A DNA stretch of 17,354 nucleotides from the NCBI GenBank assembly GCA_041838515.1, contig JBGYPP010000075.1:1-17354 (forward strand), read 5' to 3'. The notes below the pieces were generated by a model that made no database searches, was not told the origin of the DNA, and saw only the letters and a list, made by a program, of their open reading frames with translations. This document shows positions 1 to 7,478 of the stretch, one piece after another. The position numbers and the translations under genes are program-made. The DNA is from JBGYPP01 sp041838515. Lineage in GTDB: Bacteria; Bacillota; Clostridia; Lachnospirales; Lachnospiraceae. Each line of letters begins with the position of its first letter. Position 1 is the first letter of the stretch.

Positions 1-275
1 CCAGCGCCAATACGCTGTTTGAATCTCTGGCAAACAGCTGCGCGGACAGGATACTCTGCGTAGTGCTGACCGGCATGGGAACGGACGGCACGGAGGGCGT
101 GGCCGGCCTGGCCGGGCAGATGGAGGGAAAGGAACTGCAAGTGATAGCCCAGGACGAGGACAGCTGTGTGGTATATGGCATGCCCAGAAGCCTGGCGGAG
201 GCCGGGCTGGCGACCTGCCAGCTGCCATTGGAGGAAATCGCCCGTGAGATAGTCCGTCAAACGGGCGTGGTATAA
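1..275 (+). CDS. cheB: CheB C-terminal methylesterase domain (5'-truncated by window)
   Basis: This is the 3' end of the chemotaxis response regulator/protein-glutamate methylesterase, which removes methyl groups from receptor glutamates (and can deamidate glutamines) when phosphorylated by CheA. The frame is open from base 3 to the TAA at 273-275 and gives about 90 residues. It contains the CheB block VLTGMGTDGT, whose Asp is the catalytic-triad Asp of the family, and then the conserved IAQDEDSCVVYGMPRS segment and a terminal PLEEIAREI helix. The receiver domain and the catalytic Ser and His lie upstream, outside the window. The stop is 23 bases before the preferred cheA start, consistent with co-transcription. 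An in-frame GTG at 63 is internal to the domain and not a real start. Family assignment is very secure. Confidence 0.95.
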   Translation, partial: SANTLFESLANSCADRILCVVLTGMGTDGTEGVAGLAGQMEGKELQVIAQDEDSCVVYGMPRSLAEAGLATCQLPLEEIAREIVRQTGVV

Positions 276-298
276 AAGAGAAAGGCAAGGTGGAGGAG

Positions 299-2491
299 AT
301 GGATGTAAGTCAGTATCTGGATATTTTTCTGGATGAAACCAAAGAGCATTTGCAAAATCTCAACAACCAGATTATGGAGCTGGAGGCGGACGCCAGCAAT
401 ATGGGTACGGTGAATGAGATTTTCCGCTCCGCCCATTCCCTCAAGGGTATGGCTGGCACCATGGGATACAAGAGGATGCAGGCCCTGACCCATGACATGG
501 AAAACGTTTTCTCCGAGGTTCGCAACGGCGCCATACAGGTGGAGCCGTATATGATAGACATTATCTTCCAATGCCTGGACGCCTTGGAGGAGTATGTGGA
601 CAATATACAGAACACGGCGGACGAGGGCACCAATGACAACGAGCATATCATTGCACAGCTCAATGATATCCTAAACGGCACGGGAGGCCCGGCGGCCGCT
701 TCCGCACCCGCCGCCGCGCCTGCCGCAGCTCCGGCTCCGGTGCAGGAGGCCGCTGCGCCTGCCGCCTCCGAGGGGGGCGAGGGCGAGGCCTGCAGCATAC
801 CCCTGGACGAGAGCCAGAACACCGTACTCCGGGAGGCTATACATCTGGGCAAAAAGGCGTATGAGCTGCTGGTCACTGTGGAGGAGAACTGCATGCTCAA
901 GGCTGCCAGGAGCTTCTTGGTGGTCAAGGCCGTGGAGGAGTATGCGGATATAGTCGTATCCGAACCCTCGGCCCAGGATATAGAGGATGAAAAATTTGAC
1001 CGCCAGTTCAAGCTGGTGATACTGAGCAATCAGGATTTGGACACCATCCTGCAGGCCGGATCCAATGTGTCGGAGATAGAGAGCGTAACCGGCCATGAAA
1101 TCAGCGAAAGTTCCCTCCAGGGGGCAGCGGCCGCACCCGCGCAGGAGGCTGCTCCTGCCCCGGCAGCCGCTGCAGAATCTGCGCCTGTGGCGCAGCCGGC
1201 AGCCGCTCCGGCTCCGGCCGCAGCCGCCCCGGCGCCTGCTCCTGCACCTGCAGCCGCTCCCGCGCCTGTGGCCCCAGCTCCCAAGGCGGCTCCCGCCAAG
1301 GCTGCAGCCGGGGACAAGAAGGCCGCTCCGGCCAAGCCCGCCGGCAACCGCACGGTGCGCGTGGATATAGAGAAACTGGACGTGCTGATGAATCTGGTCA
1401 GCGAGCTGATCATAGCCAAAAATTCTCTGGTGTCCGTATCCAACCAGGGCGAGGGCGGCAGCAATGTCAACGAGCAGATAGAGTACCTGGAGAGCGTCAC
1501 CACCAACTTGCATGAGTCCGTTATGAAGGTACGCATGGTGCCCATAGAGAGCGTGGTGAGCAAATTCCCCCGCATGATCAGGGATCTCTCCAAGAAGCTG
1601 AACAAGCAGATGGAGCTGCATATGTCCGGTGAGGAAACCGAGCTGGACAGGACGGTGGTGGACGAGATAGGCGATCCCCTGATGCACCTTTTGCGCAACT
1701 CCGCCGACCACGGTCTGGAGAACGCCGAAACCCGTATGCAGAGAGGCAAGCCGGCCGTGGGCAATATCAGCCTCAAGGCTTACCAGGATGGCAATAACGT
1801 AGTTATAGAGGTCAGTGACGACGGCAATGGCATAGATGTGGATGCTATACGCTCCAAGGCCATAGAGAGGGGCGTGGTGACAGCCGACCAGGGATACAGC
1901 CTGGAGGACAAGGATGTTATCAACCTGCTCTTCCTGCCCGGCTTCTCCAACGCCAAGGTGGTGACGGATGTGTCCGGACGGGGCGTGGGCCTGGATGTGG
2001 TGAAGTCCAAGATAGAGGCGCTCTCCGGCGAGGTGGAGGTACGCACCCAGTTGGGAGAGGGCAGCACCTGGATCATACGCCTGCCCCTGACCCTGGCCAT
2101 TATACAGGCGCTGATGGTGGTAGTGGGCGGAGAGAAGTACGCCATACCCTTGGGTTCCATCCAAACCATAGAGGATATTACGGCGGACGGCATCAAGCTG
2201 GTGCAGAATAAGGAGGTCATCCACCTCAGGGGAACGGTGATTCCTCTGGTGCGGCTCAGGGATACCTTGGATATAGAGAAGCCCCAGGAGGAGAACAAGC
2301 ACCTGATCGTGGTCATCGTCAAGAAGGGCGACCGTCTGGCCGGCCTGGTGGTGGACGAGCTGATGGGCCAGCAGGAGATTGTTATCAAGCCTCTGGGCCG
2401 GTATATCAAGCAGTGCCGCTATATCAGCGGCGCCACCATACTTGGAGATGGCGAAGTGGCCTTGATACTGGATGCCAATACCTTAATCTAG
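299..2491 (+). CDS. cheA: Chemotaxis histidine kinase CheA
   Basis: CheA autophosphorylates on His and passes phosphate to CheY and CheB; it acts in the cytoplasmic receptor array with CheW. Numbered from the ATG at 299 (730 aa), the domains are: P1 Hpt about 1-125 with the phosphorylated His46 in SAHSLKG; an Ala/Pro-rich linker about 128-162; a P2 response-regulator-docking domain about 166-272; a second, very long Ala/Pro/Lys linker about 275-350; P3 dimerisation helices about 352-415; P4 ATPase with N-box LLRNSADHG (464-472), G1 DDGNGID (507-513) and G2 GRGVGLD (560-566); and P5 CheW-like about 597-730. All key residues are present. The ATG at 299 is preferred because MDVSQYLDIF is the usual CheA beginning and AAGGTGG (287-293) is a suitable binding site; an in-frame GTG at 290 would add three residues. 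The Ala/Pro linkers are unusually long and compositionally repetitive. Confidence 0.97.
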   Translation: MDVSQYLDIFLDETKEHLQNLNNQIMELEADASNMGTVNEIFRSAHSLKGMAGTMGYKRMQALTHDMENVFSEVRNGAIQVEPYMIDIIFQCLDALEEYVDNIQNTADEGTNDNEHIIAQLNDILNGTGGPAAASAPAAAPAAAPAPVQEAAAPAASEGGEGEACSIPLDESQNTVLREAIHLGKKAYELLVTVEENCMLKAARSFLVVKAVEEYADIVVSEPSAQDIEDEKFDRQFKLVILSNQDLDTILQAGSNVSEIESVTGHEISESSLQGAAAAPAQEAAPAPAAAAESAPVAQPAAAPAPAAAAPAPAPAPAAAPAPVAPAPKAAPAKAAAGDKKAAPAKPAGNRTVRVDIEKLDVLMNLVSELIIAKNSLVSVSNQGEGGSNVNEQIEYLESVTTNLHESVMKVRMVPIESVVSKFPRMIRDLSKKLNKQMELHMSGEETELDRTVVDEIGDPLMHLLRNSADHGLENAETRMQRGKPAVGNISLKAYQDGNNVVIEVSDDGNGIDVDAIRSKAIERGVVTADQGYSLEDKDVINLLFLPGFSNAKVVTDVSGRGVGLDVVKSKIEALSGEVEVRTQLGEGSTWIIRLPLTLAIIQALMVVVGGEKYAIPLGSIQTIEDITADGIKLVQNKEVIHLRGTVIPLVRLRDTLDIEKPQEENKHLIVVIVKKGDRLAGLVVDELMGQQEIVIKPLGRYIKQCRYISGATILGDGEVALILDANTLI

Positions 2492-2527
2492 CACCCGCCG
2501 GGTTTGTTTGGGAAGAAAGAGGGATAT

Positions 2528-3013
2528 ATGGAACAGCAAAAAAAAGAGGGCGTAAAGCTGGAGCGCATCAAGGATGAGAGCGTAAAGATCATCACCCAGC
2601 AATATATAGTCATTCGCATGGGCGCGGAGCAATATGGCATAGACATAGACCATATAGACAATATAGTGCGTATGCAGCACATCACCCGCATACCCAAGAT
2701 GCCCAATTTTCTCAAGGGCGTTATCAACCTCCGCGGTGAGGTGGTGCCGGTGATGAGCCTGCGGCTCAAGATGTCCCTGGCTCCGGATGAGATTACCAAG
2801 GCCACCCGCATTATCATCCTCAAGGTGGAGGGAACGGGCAAGGTGGGCATTATCGTAGATCAGGTCAAGGAGGTTGTAACACTCAATACGGCGCTGATAG
2901 AGAAGATTTATAGGGAGAGCAAGGAGGACAAATCCGAATTCTTGAGCGGTATAGGCAAGCACGAGGGCGAATTGATATCGCTTCTGGATTTGACGGCTAT
3001 GACCCTGGATTAG
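2528..3013 (+). CDS. cheW: Chemotaxis coupling protein CheW
   Basis: CheW is the scaffold that links chemoreceptors to CheA P5. The 161-residue product from ATG 2528 has the CheW fold signatures: YIVIRMGAEQYGIDIDHI near the N-terminus, then ITRIPKMPNFLKGVINLRGEVVPVMSLR, a hallmark CheW stretch, then IILKVEGTGKVGIIVDQVKEV. Its length fits the family (about 150-170 aa). ATG 2528 has a purine-rich AAAGAGGG four bases upstream; an in-frame TTG at 2504 is possible but would add an atypical extension that overlaps this binding site. It starts 36 bases after cheA and is presumably co-transcribed. A 204-base gap follows, the largest inside the operon. Confidence 0.96.
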   Translation: MEQQKKEGVKLERIKDESVKIITQQYIVIRMGAEQYGIDIDHIDNIVRMQHITRIPKMPNFLKGVINLRGEVVPVMSLRLKMSLAPDEITKATRIIILKVEGTGKVGIIVDQVKEVVTLNTALIEKIYRESKEDKSEFLSGIGKHEGELISLLDLTAMTLD

Positions 3014-3217
3014 ACACAAGGCGAGGGGGTTGGCGTAAAGTCAGCCCCCTATTGCTACAAAGCCGGCGCTGCGGCGAGGCGGCGCCCTAGAGTGGGGATA
3101 CGGGGTACGGCGGCAAGATGGGGAGGGGCCTATCTCTTGGGGAAGAGCGGGGCTTGAGGCCGGCGGTGGCCCAAACAGCGCGTCAGCGCTTGGGGGAGGC
3201 TGTGGGAGAGTGGGTGT
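3014..3217 (+). other. Long cheW-cheC intergenic segment with hairpins
   Basis: This 204-base spacer has no convincing open frame or promoter. Two inverted repeats are visible. The first, 3024-3050, pairs AGGGGGTTGGC with GTCAGCCCCCT (11 pairs including two G-U) around a GTAAA loop just after the cheW stop, but it is followed by ATTGCTAC rather than a T-run. The second, 3170-3194, pairs CCCA and AGCGC with GCGCT and TGGG, with an AAC bulge and a GTCA loop, about 23 bases before cheC. They could be attenuators, RNase barriers or mRNA stabilisers that set the ratio of CheA/CheW to CheC/CheD; that role is inference. Confidence 0.4.
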
Positions 3218-3847
3218 ATGAGTGATTTTTCCTTGGACCAGGTCAAGAGCAATTACTTGGATGTATTAAAAGAGATAGGCAATATAGGCGCGGGGAATGC
3301 CATGACGGCCCTTTCCCAGATGCTCAGGCGCAAGGTGGATATGCAGGTGCCCAAAGTGCAGATTGTGGACTTTGGGGATCTGGGCGCGCTGATGGGCGGC
3401 GAGGAGCAGATCATGGTGGGCGTATATCTCCTGGTGGAGGGAGATATACAGGGCAGCATCATGTTTCTGGTGGAAAAGGAGTCCGCCAGGGGCCTGGTGG
3501 ACGGCATCATGATGCAGTACGGCATGCAGAGCCAGGATGAATTTGGCTTTATGGAGATGTCTGCCATGCAGGAGGTGTCCAATATTATCACAGGCGCTTA
3601 CCTCAATTCCCTGGCCTCTCTGACGGGCATGAAGATACTGCCCTCGCCTCCGGATGTGGTCATAGACATGGCTGGAGCCATACTCAGCGTGCCGGCCATA
3701 GAGTTTGGAGCCATCAGCGACGAAATTTTGTTAATTCAATCACAATTCCATGATGAGCAATCCATAGACGGCTTTTTTATCTTGATACCGGAGCTGGAGT
3801 CCTATCCAAAGATTTTGCAGTCGCTGGGGATTCCTATGGCGTCTTGA
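3218..3847 (+). CDS. cheC: CheY-P phosphatase CheC
   Basis: CheC dephosphorylates CheY-P and binds CheD, tying CheD activity to CheY-P level in Gram-positive chemotaxis. The 209-residue product has both family active sites in the D/S-x3-E-x2-N-x22-P form: Asp15, Glu19, Asn22, Pro45 and Ser115, Glu119, Asn122, Pro145, with exact spacing in each. The strings EIGNIGAGNAMTALS and EVSNIITGAYLNSLA are the two pseudo-symmetric halves. Two intact centres and the full length argue for true CheC rather than CheX or the FliY/FliN fusion. The start is ATG 3218 with GGAG nine bases upstream. cheD follows 24 bases later, in keeping with CheC-CheD complex formation. Confidence 0.96.
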   Translation: MSDFSLDQVKSNYLDVLKEIGNIGAGNAMTALSQMLRRKVDMQVPKVQIVDFGDLGALMGGEEQIMVGVYLLVEGDIQGSIMFLVEKESARGLVDGIMMQYGMQSQDEFGFMEMSAMQEVSNIITGAYLNSLASLTGMKILPSPPDVVIDMAGAILSVPAIEFGAISDEILLIQSQFHDEQSIDGFFILIPELESYPKILQSLGIPMAS

Positions 3848-3871
3848 TATGTAAAAGGGTGGGTGTTTTTC

Positions 3872-4360
3872 ATGGCGATTATTGTGAAAGTAAAAATGGC
3901 GGATCTCAATACCTGCAAAAGTCCGGATGGGATTACCACACTGGGTTTGGGTTCCTGTGTGGGTATAGCGCTTCGGGATCCGGTTACCAAGATAGGGGGT
4001 TTGGCCCATGTGATGCTGCCTGACAGCAAGGCCATTAAGGATGGGCATCTCAATATACCCAAATTTGCAGATACAGGCATAGAGGAGCTGGTGCGGCGTA
4101 TGGAAGCCCTGGGGGCAAAGCGCAGCCGCATGGTGGCCAAGATAGCCGGCGGCGCCATGATGTTCCAATTCCAATCCAGGCAGGACTCTATGCAGGTGGG
4201 GGATAGGAATGTGGCTGCCACAAAGGAGAAGCTTCGGCAGCTGCGCATACCCATATTGGCCGAGGAAACAGGGGCCAATTATGGGCGGACGGTCACTTTT
4301 TACCCGGAAACCGGGGATTTTGTCATACGTTCTGTGGGCAAGCCGGAGAAGATTATCTAA
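3872..4360 (+). CDS. cheD: Chemoreceptor glutamine deamidase CheD
   Basis: CheD deamidates specific receptor glutamines to glutamate and is controlled by binding to CheC. The 162-residue product from ATG 3872 contains the catalytic motif GLGSCVGI with Cys29, the catalytic His46 in GLAHVMLP, and Thr23; the Thr-Cys and Cys-His spacings of 6 and 17 equal those of the Thermotoga maritima enzyme (Thr21, Cys27, His44) from family knowledge. A conserved KIAGGAMMF segment follows. ATG 3872 is favoured because AAAGGGTGGG (3854-3863) gives a good binding site; GTG 3863 in frame would overlap that site. Family and activity are secure; the receptors it acts on are not in the window. Confidence 0.96.
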   Translation: MAIIVKVKMADLNTCKSPDGITTLGLGSCVGIALRDPVTKIGGLAHVMLPDSKAIKDGHLNIPKFADTGIEELVRRMEALGAKRSRMVAKIAGGAMMFQFQSRQDSMQVGDRNVAATKEKLRQLRIPILAEETGANYGRTVTFYPETGDFVIRSVGKPEKII

Positions 4361-4373
4361 TTGTGAGGTGGGT

Positions 4374-4634
4374 ATGAATAGAAACTCGCTGCGCCTGGTC
4401 ATCATGCTGGTGGCTGGCGCCATAGCGGTGATTTTTACCTATATTTGGGATTACTCCATATTGGGCAAGCTGAGCGCGATTTTGACGGTGCTGCTGGTGT
4501 TTTACCTTCTGGGCAGCGTGATCAAGTGGACACTGGACGGCTTTGACAGGCAGAACCGGCAACAGGAGGAGCGGCGCCTGGAGGAGGCCCGGAGTCTGGA
4601 GGCCCAGGAGAGCCATGAGGCCAAGGAGGCCTAG
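4374..4634 (+). CDS. Small two-helix membrane protein of the flagellar/chemotaxis operon
   Basis: Unrecognised 86-residue protein. Two hydrophobic segments are clear, about residues 6-24 (LRLVIMLVAGAIAVIFTYI) and 30-50 (GKLSAILTVLLVFYLLGSVI), followed by a hydrophilic Arg/Glu/Gln-rich tail from about residue 57 that should be helical or coiled-coil. This predicts a hairpin membrane protein with a cytosolic tail. It starts 13 bases after cheD, with GAGGTGGG just ahead of ATG 4374, and precedes the sigma factor, so it is co-transcribed with chemotaxis genes. The frame is open further upstream (to 4209) but there it overlaps cheD, so the ATG with a binding site is chosen. No function can be assigned; a role linked to flagellar basal body or export is inference from location only. 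Confidence 0.75.
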   Translation: MNRNSLRLVIMLVAGAIAVIFTYIWDYSILGKLSAILTVLLVFYLLGSVIKWTLDGFDRQNRQQEERRLEEARSLEAQESHEAKEA

Positions 4635-4690
4635 ACGGCCCGGGAGGCTCGGACTGGGGCGGCTTTCAGGGCGGAAGCGTATAAGCCCAG

Positions 4691-4700
4691 GCCTATAGGC
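4691..4700. promoter_or_regulatory. 10-bp perfect palindrome ahead of the sigma factor gene
   Basis: GCCTATAGGC is a perfect palindrome in the 91-base gap between the small membrane protein and the sigma gene, 25 bases before the start codon and just upstream of AAGGAGG. No -35/-10 pair was recognised nearby. It may be a protein-binding site or a chance palindrome in DNA where CCTATAGG-like strings are common. Confidence 0.2.
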
Positions 4701-4725
4701 AGATACCGGGGCGAAGGAGGACAGT

Positions 4726-5502
4726 ATGGAGGATATGGCCAAAAAGAGGCTGTTGCAGGAGTATGCCCAGACTCCCAATGCACAGCTGCGGGAGAAGATC
4801 ATACTGGAATATTTGCCTCTGGTGCGGGTGGTGGCCGGCCGCATGGCCATGATGGTGGGATCTTATGTGGACTTTGATGATCTGGTGGGCTATGGCGTAT
4901 TTGGGCTGATGGATGCCGTGGACAAATTTGACCTGGCCAAGGAGATCAAATTTGAGTCCTATGCCAGCCTGCGCATACGTGGATCTATACTGGATCAGAT
5001 TCGAAGGATGGATTGGATACCCAGGACCATACGGCAAAGACAGAAGAAGATAGAAGCTGCCATGCGCCAGATTGAAGAGGAGCAGGGGCGGGCGGCCACG
5101 GACGGCGAGATCCAGGCCCTGTTGGGCATAGATGAGGAGGAGTATTATTCCTGGCAGAGTCAGCTAGGCCAGGGCGGCCTGCTCTCCCTGGAGGAGCAGA
5201 TGGAAAAGGGTATGGATTCCATGGCCATGACGGGATCCGCTTTTCACTCCAAGACCTTTGAGGAGCCGGGCGAGGGTTTGCTGCGGGAGGAGCTGTTATC
5301 CACACTGCGGCAGGCTATAGACTCTCTGGGGGAGAAGGAGAAATTGGTGGTCAGCCTGTATTATTATGAGGAGCTGACCCTAAAGGAAATCAGCCGGGTG
5401 CTGGAGCTGTCGGAGTCCAGGATTTCCCAGATACACAGCCAGGCGATTAAGAAGATGCGGCCCATTATGGGGGAATATATGGGCCTGCTGGCCAAGGCCT
5501 GA
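4726..5502 (+). CDS. fliA: Flagellar sigma factor, FliA/SigD/WhiG family (sigma-28)
   Basis: This alternative sigma factor directs RNA polymerase to late flagellar and chemotaxis promoters. The 258-residue product shows region 2 at about 27-100 (EYLPLVRVVAGRM, YVDFDDLVGYGVFGLMDAV, then FESYASLRIRGSILDQIRRMDWIPR), region 3 at about 101-150, and region 4 at about 195-248 ending in the helix-turn-helix LTLKEISRVLELSESRISQIHSQA. The region 2 string with GSILDQIRRMDW is characteristic of the FliA/SigD group rather than sporulation sigma factors of the same superfamily. Its position directly after cheD matches sigD in Bacillus. ATG 4726 has a perfect AAGGAGG (4714-4720) five bases upstream, the best binding site in the operon, so strong translation is expected. 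In Gram-positives the symbol sigD is equally used. No FlgM-type anti-sigma gene is in the window. Confidence 0.93.
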   Translation: MEDMAKKRLLQEYAQTPNAQLREKIILEYLPLVRVVAGRMAMMVGSYVDFDDLVGYGVFGLMDAVDKFDLAKEIKFESYASLRIRGSILDQIRRMDWIPRTIRQRQKKIEAAMRQIEEEQGRAATDGEIQALLGIDEEEYYSWQSQLGQGGLLSLEEQMEKGMDSMAMTGSAFHSKTFEEPGEGLLREELLSTLRQAIDSLGEKEKLVVSLYYYEELTLKEISRVLELSESRISQIHSQAIKKMRPIMGEYMGLLAKA

Positions 5503-5570
5503 CCTGGCCGGCCGGAGTTTTTTGGCAAAATGGGGAGTTGGTATCCGCATAGGGGGATTGGGTATATCGA

Positions 5571-7154
5571 GTGAAGAGTGGGTATTTCCGTATCGAGGGT
5601 TGTGAAGAGGGATATGGCCTGCGCATAGTATCGGGTTCCAGTCCGGAGTCCAAGGTTAAGGCTCTGGAGGTCAAGGCATATCTGGATCAGAGGCGCATAC
5701 CCTACGATGCCAAGGCCATGCAGGAATTGGTCAAAAAAGGGGAGGGTTTTCTTTTTCTGGAAAAAAAGCCCTGCCCTGTTATTGACGAATCCTTTTCTTT
5801 GTTTGTCAGCGAGGATTCCATGAGCGCCGTGGCCAAATTCTACCCTCCATCGGAAACCGGGGCCATGCTGGACGAGGAGGCGCTGGCCATGGGCTTGGTG
5901 GCCAGGGGCGTGCGCTTTGGCATACAAAAGGCCGTTTTGCGCAGTTTTCTGGAGAACCGTGTCTATGGCAAGGATATACTGGCCGCAGTGGGGCAGCCTA
6001 TGAGGCCCGGCCAGGATGCCTATATAGAGTATGCCTTTGACACCAAGCCGGATCGCAGGCCGGCCCAAAAAGAGGACGGCAGCGCGGATTTTTTCTCCTT
6101 GAATATCATGGTGCTGCGCAAGCCGGGGGATGTGCTGGCCACATTGCATCCGGAGCAGCCCGGAGAGCCGGGCTGCGATGTCTGTGGGCGGGTGCTCAGG
6201 CCTCCGGTTGTGAAGAAGGTCAAGCTGCCGGTGGGCAAGGGCTGTTGCGCCAGTGAGGACGGCATGCAGGTGCTGGCCGAAATCGAGGGTCATGTGGAGT
6301 TGGAGGGGGAGCAGATCACGGTTTCGCCCGTCTTTATGGTAAAAAATGTGGACATATCCACCGGCAATATCGATTTTCCCGGATCCGTGGTGGTCAATGG
6401 CAATGTGTCAGGCAATTTTTCCATCAAGGCCACGGGCCATGTGAGCATATCCGGCTGGGTGGAGGCGGCTAATATACAGAGCGATGGGGATATACTGATA
6501 CAGGGAGGCATGAACGGCACAGGCGGAGGCAGCCTGGAGGCCGGAGGCAACATCATGGCCAAGTACCTGGAAAATGTCTTTGCCATGGCCGGAGGGGAGA
6601 TCATATCCGGCTCTGTGCTGCACAGCGAGGTGCTGGCCGGCATTGCCGTAAGGGCCGAGGGAAAAAAAGGGAATATTATGGGGGGGCGGGTCAGCGCCGG
6701 CGACAGGATAGACGCCGGCAGCCTGGGAGGCCCTATAGGCATAGATACGGTGCTGGAGGTGGGCGGAGATCCCCGCATACGCAGGGAAAAGCGGGTGCTG
6801 CAAGAGGAGATCAGCGAGTTTACCGTGGAATTTCAGCGCAAGGAGGCCGTTTTCCTGTCCTTGCAGAAGAAAAATTCCCCAGTTTATAAGGGCAGGCCCT
6901 TAAATCCCCAACAGATGGAGATGCTGGGTTCGTACCTGGCCCAGGAGAAGCAGGAGCTGGAGGCCAAGAAAAAGCGCCTGAAAGAGGTGTTGGTGCTGTT
7001 GCGCCAGCCGGTGGAGGGCGTTGTGGAGGTCAGCGGCGTGGTATATCCGGGAGCGGTGATATTGGTGGGGGATGCGGTGCTAAAGGTGCAGCAGACCTAT
7101 AAGCAATGCCGTTTCACCCGGCACAAGAGTGAGATACGCGTCAGCGCCATTTAG
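5571..7154 (+). CDS. fapA: FapA (DUF342) family beta-helix protein
   Basis: FapA-family proteins are common near flagellar and chemotaxis genes in Clostridia and Vibrio; their molecular role is poorly defined (polar/flagellar placement has been proposed). The 527-residue product has an N-terminal alpha/beta domain to about residue 170, a middle portion with the DUF342-type HPEQPGEPGCDVCGR segment near 190-205, a right-handed beta-helix at about 245-400 with repeated Gly-Asn-Ile/Val rungs (GNIDFPGSVVVNGNV, GDILIQGGM, GGNIMAKYLEN), a coiled-coil at about 410-490, and a small C-terminal beta segment. It begins with GTG at 5571, the only start downstream of an in-frame TAG at 5550; the nearest purine-rich site, AGGGGG at 5551-5556, is rather far away. 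It follows the sigma gene by 68 bases. Confidence 0.88.
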   Translation: MKSGYFRIEGCEEGYGLRIVSGSSPESKVKALEVKAYLDQRRIPYDAKAMQELVKKGEGFLFLEKKPCPVIDESFSLFVSEDSMSAVAKFYPPSETGAMLDEEALAMGLVARGVRFGIQKAVLRSFLENRVYGKDILAAVGQPMRPGQDAYIEYAFDTKPDRRPAQKEDGSADFFSLNIMVLRKPGDVLATLHPEQPGEPGCDVCGRVLRPPVVKKVKLPVGKGCCASEDGMQVLAEIEGHVELEGEQITVSPVFMVKNVDISTGNIDFPGSVVVNGNVSGNFSIKATGHVSISGWVEAANIQSDGDILIQGGMNGTGGGSLEAGGNIMAKYLENVFAMAGGEIISGSVLHSEVLAGIAVRAEGKKGNIMGGRVSAGDRIDAGSLGGPIGIDTVLEVGGDPRIRREKRVLQEEISEFTVEFQRKEAVFLSLQKKNSPVYKGRPLNPQQMEMLGSYLAQEKQELEAKKKRLKEVLVLLRQPVEGVVEVSGVVYPGAVILVGDAVLKVQQTYKQCRFTRHKSEIRVSAI

Positions 7155-7169
7155 AAGGGAGGCGGCAAT

Positions 7170-7469
7170 ATGGCTATAGGCAGCATACAATTCACGACAA
7201 TAGCCCGTACCCATGATGTAGTGCAGCACAAGCTCCAGGAGGACGGAAAGGGTATGCAGGTGCAGAACCAGCTGGGCCATGAGAAGCAAAAGACCATACA
7301 GGAGCAGCAAAAAAAGGTCAGCGATACCAAGGAGGGGGAGTGGCACAATAGGAAATTTGATGCCAAGGACAAGGGCAGCAACGCCTATGGCGGCGACGGA
7401 GGCCGCAGGCGAAGGGAAAAGGATGGGGATGGCCAGGGAGGGCAGCCCCGTTTTGACCAAAAGGTCTAG
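7170..7469 (+). CDS. Small hydrophilic flagellar-operon protein (99 aa)
   Basis: Short, soluble, highly charged protein with no membrane segment. It starts MAIGSIQFTTIARTHDV, has a Gln/Lys-rich middle (about 35-55) likely to be helical, and ends with a Gly/Arg/Asp-rich stretch containing KFDAKDKGSNAYGGDGG and a terminal RFDQKV. A small protein with this beginning (SISRTQDV-like), a FDAKEKGSN-like motif and an FDxKx ending is, as I recall, found beside DUF342 genes in other motile Clostridia, so it is probably a real conserved flagellar-operon protein of unknown function. ATG 7170 has AAGGGAGG (7156-7162) seven bases upstream; the gap to fapA is 15 bases and the next gene's binding site overlaps its stop codon. 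Confidence 0.8.
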   Translation: MAIGSIQFTTIARTHDVVQHKLQEDGKGMQVQNQLGHEKQKTIQEQQKKVSDTKEGEWHNRKFDAKDKGSNAYGGDGGRRRREKDGDGQGGQPRFDQKV

Positions 7470-7478
7470 GAGGTAGGC

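Noticed and set aside
671..2302. 543-codon - strand open frame within cheA
   Set aside because: Antisense shadow of cheA with low-complexity Gly/Arg/His composition from the Ala/Pro linkers.
3024..3050. Intrinsic terminator after cheW
   Set aside because: The stem is good but the following bases (ATTGCTAC) lack a T-run, so it is kept only as a hairpin in a spacer.
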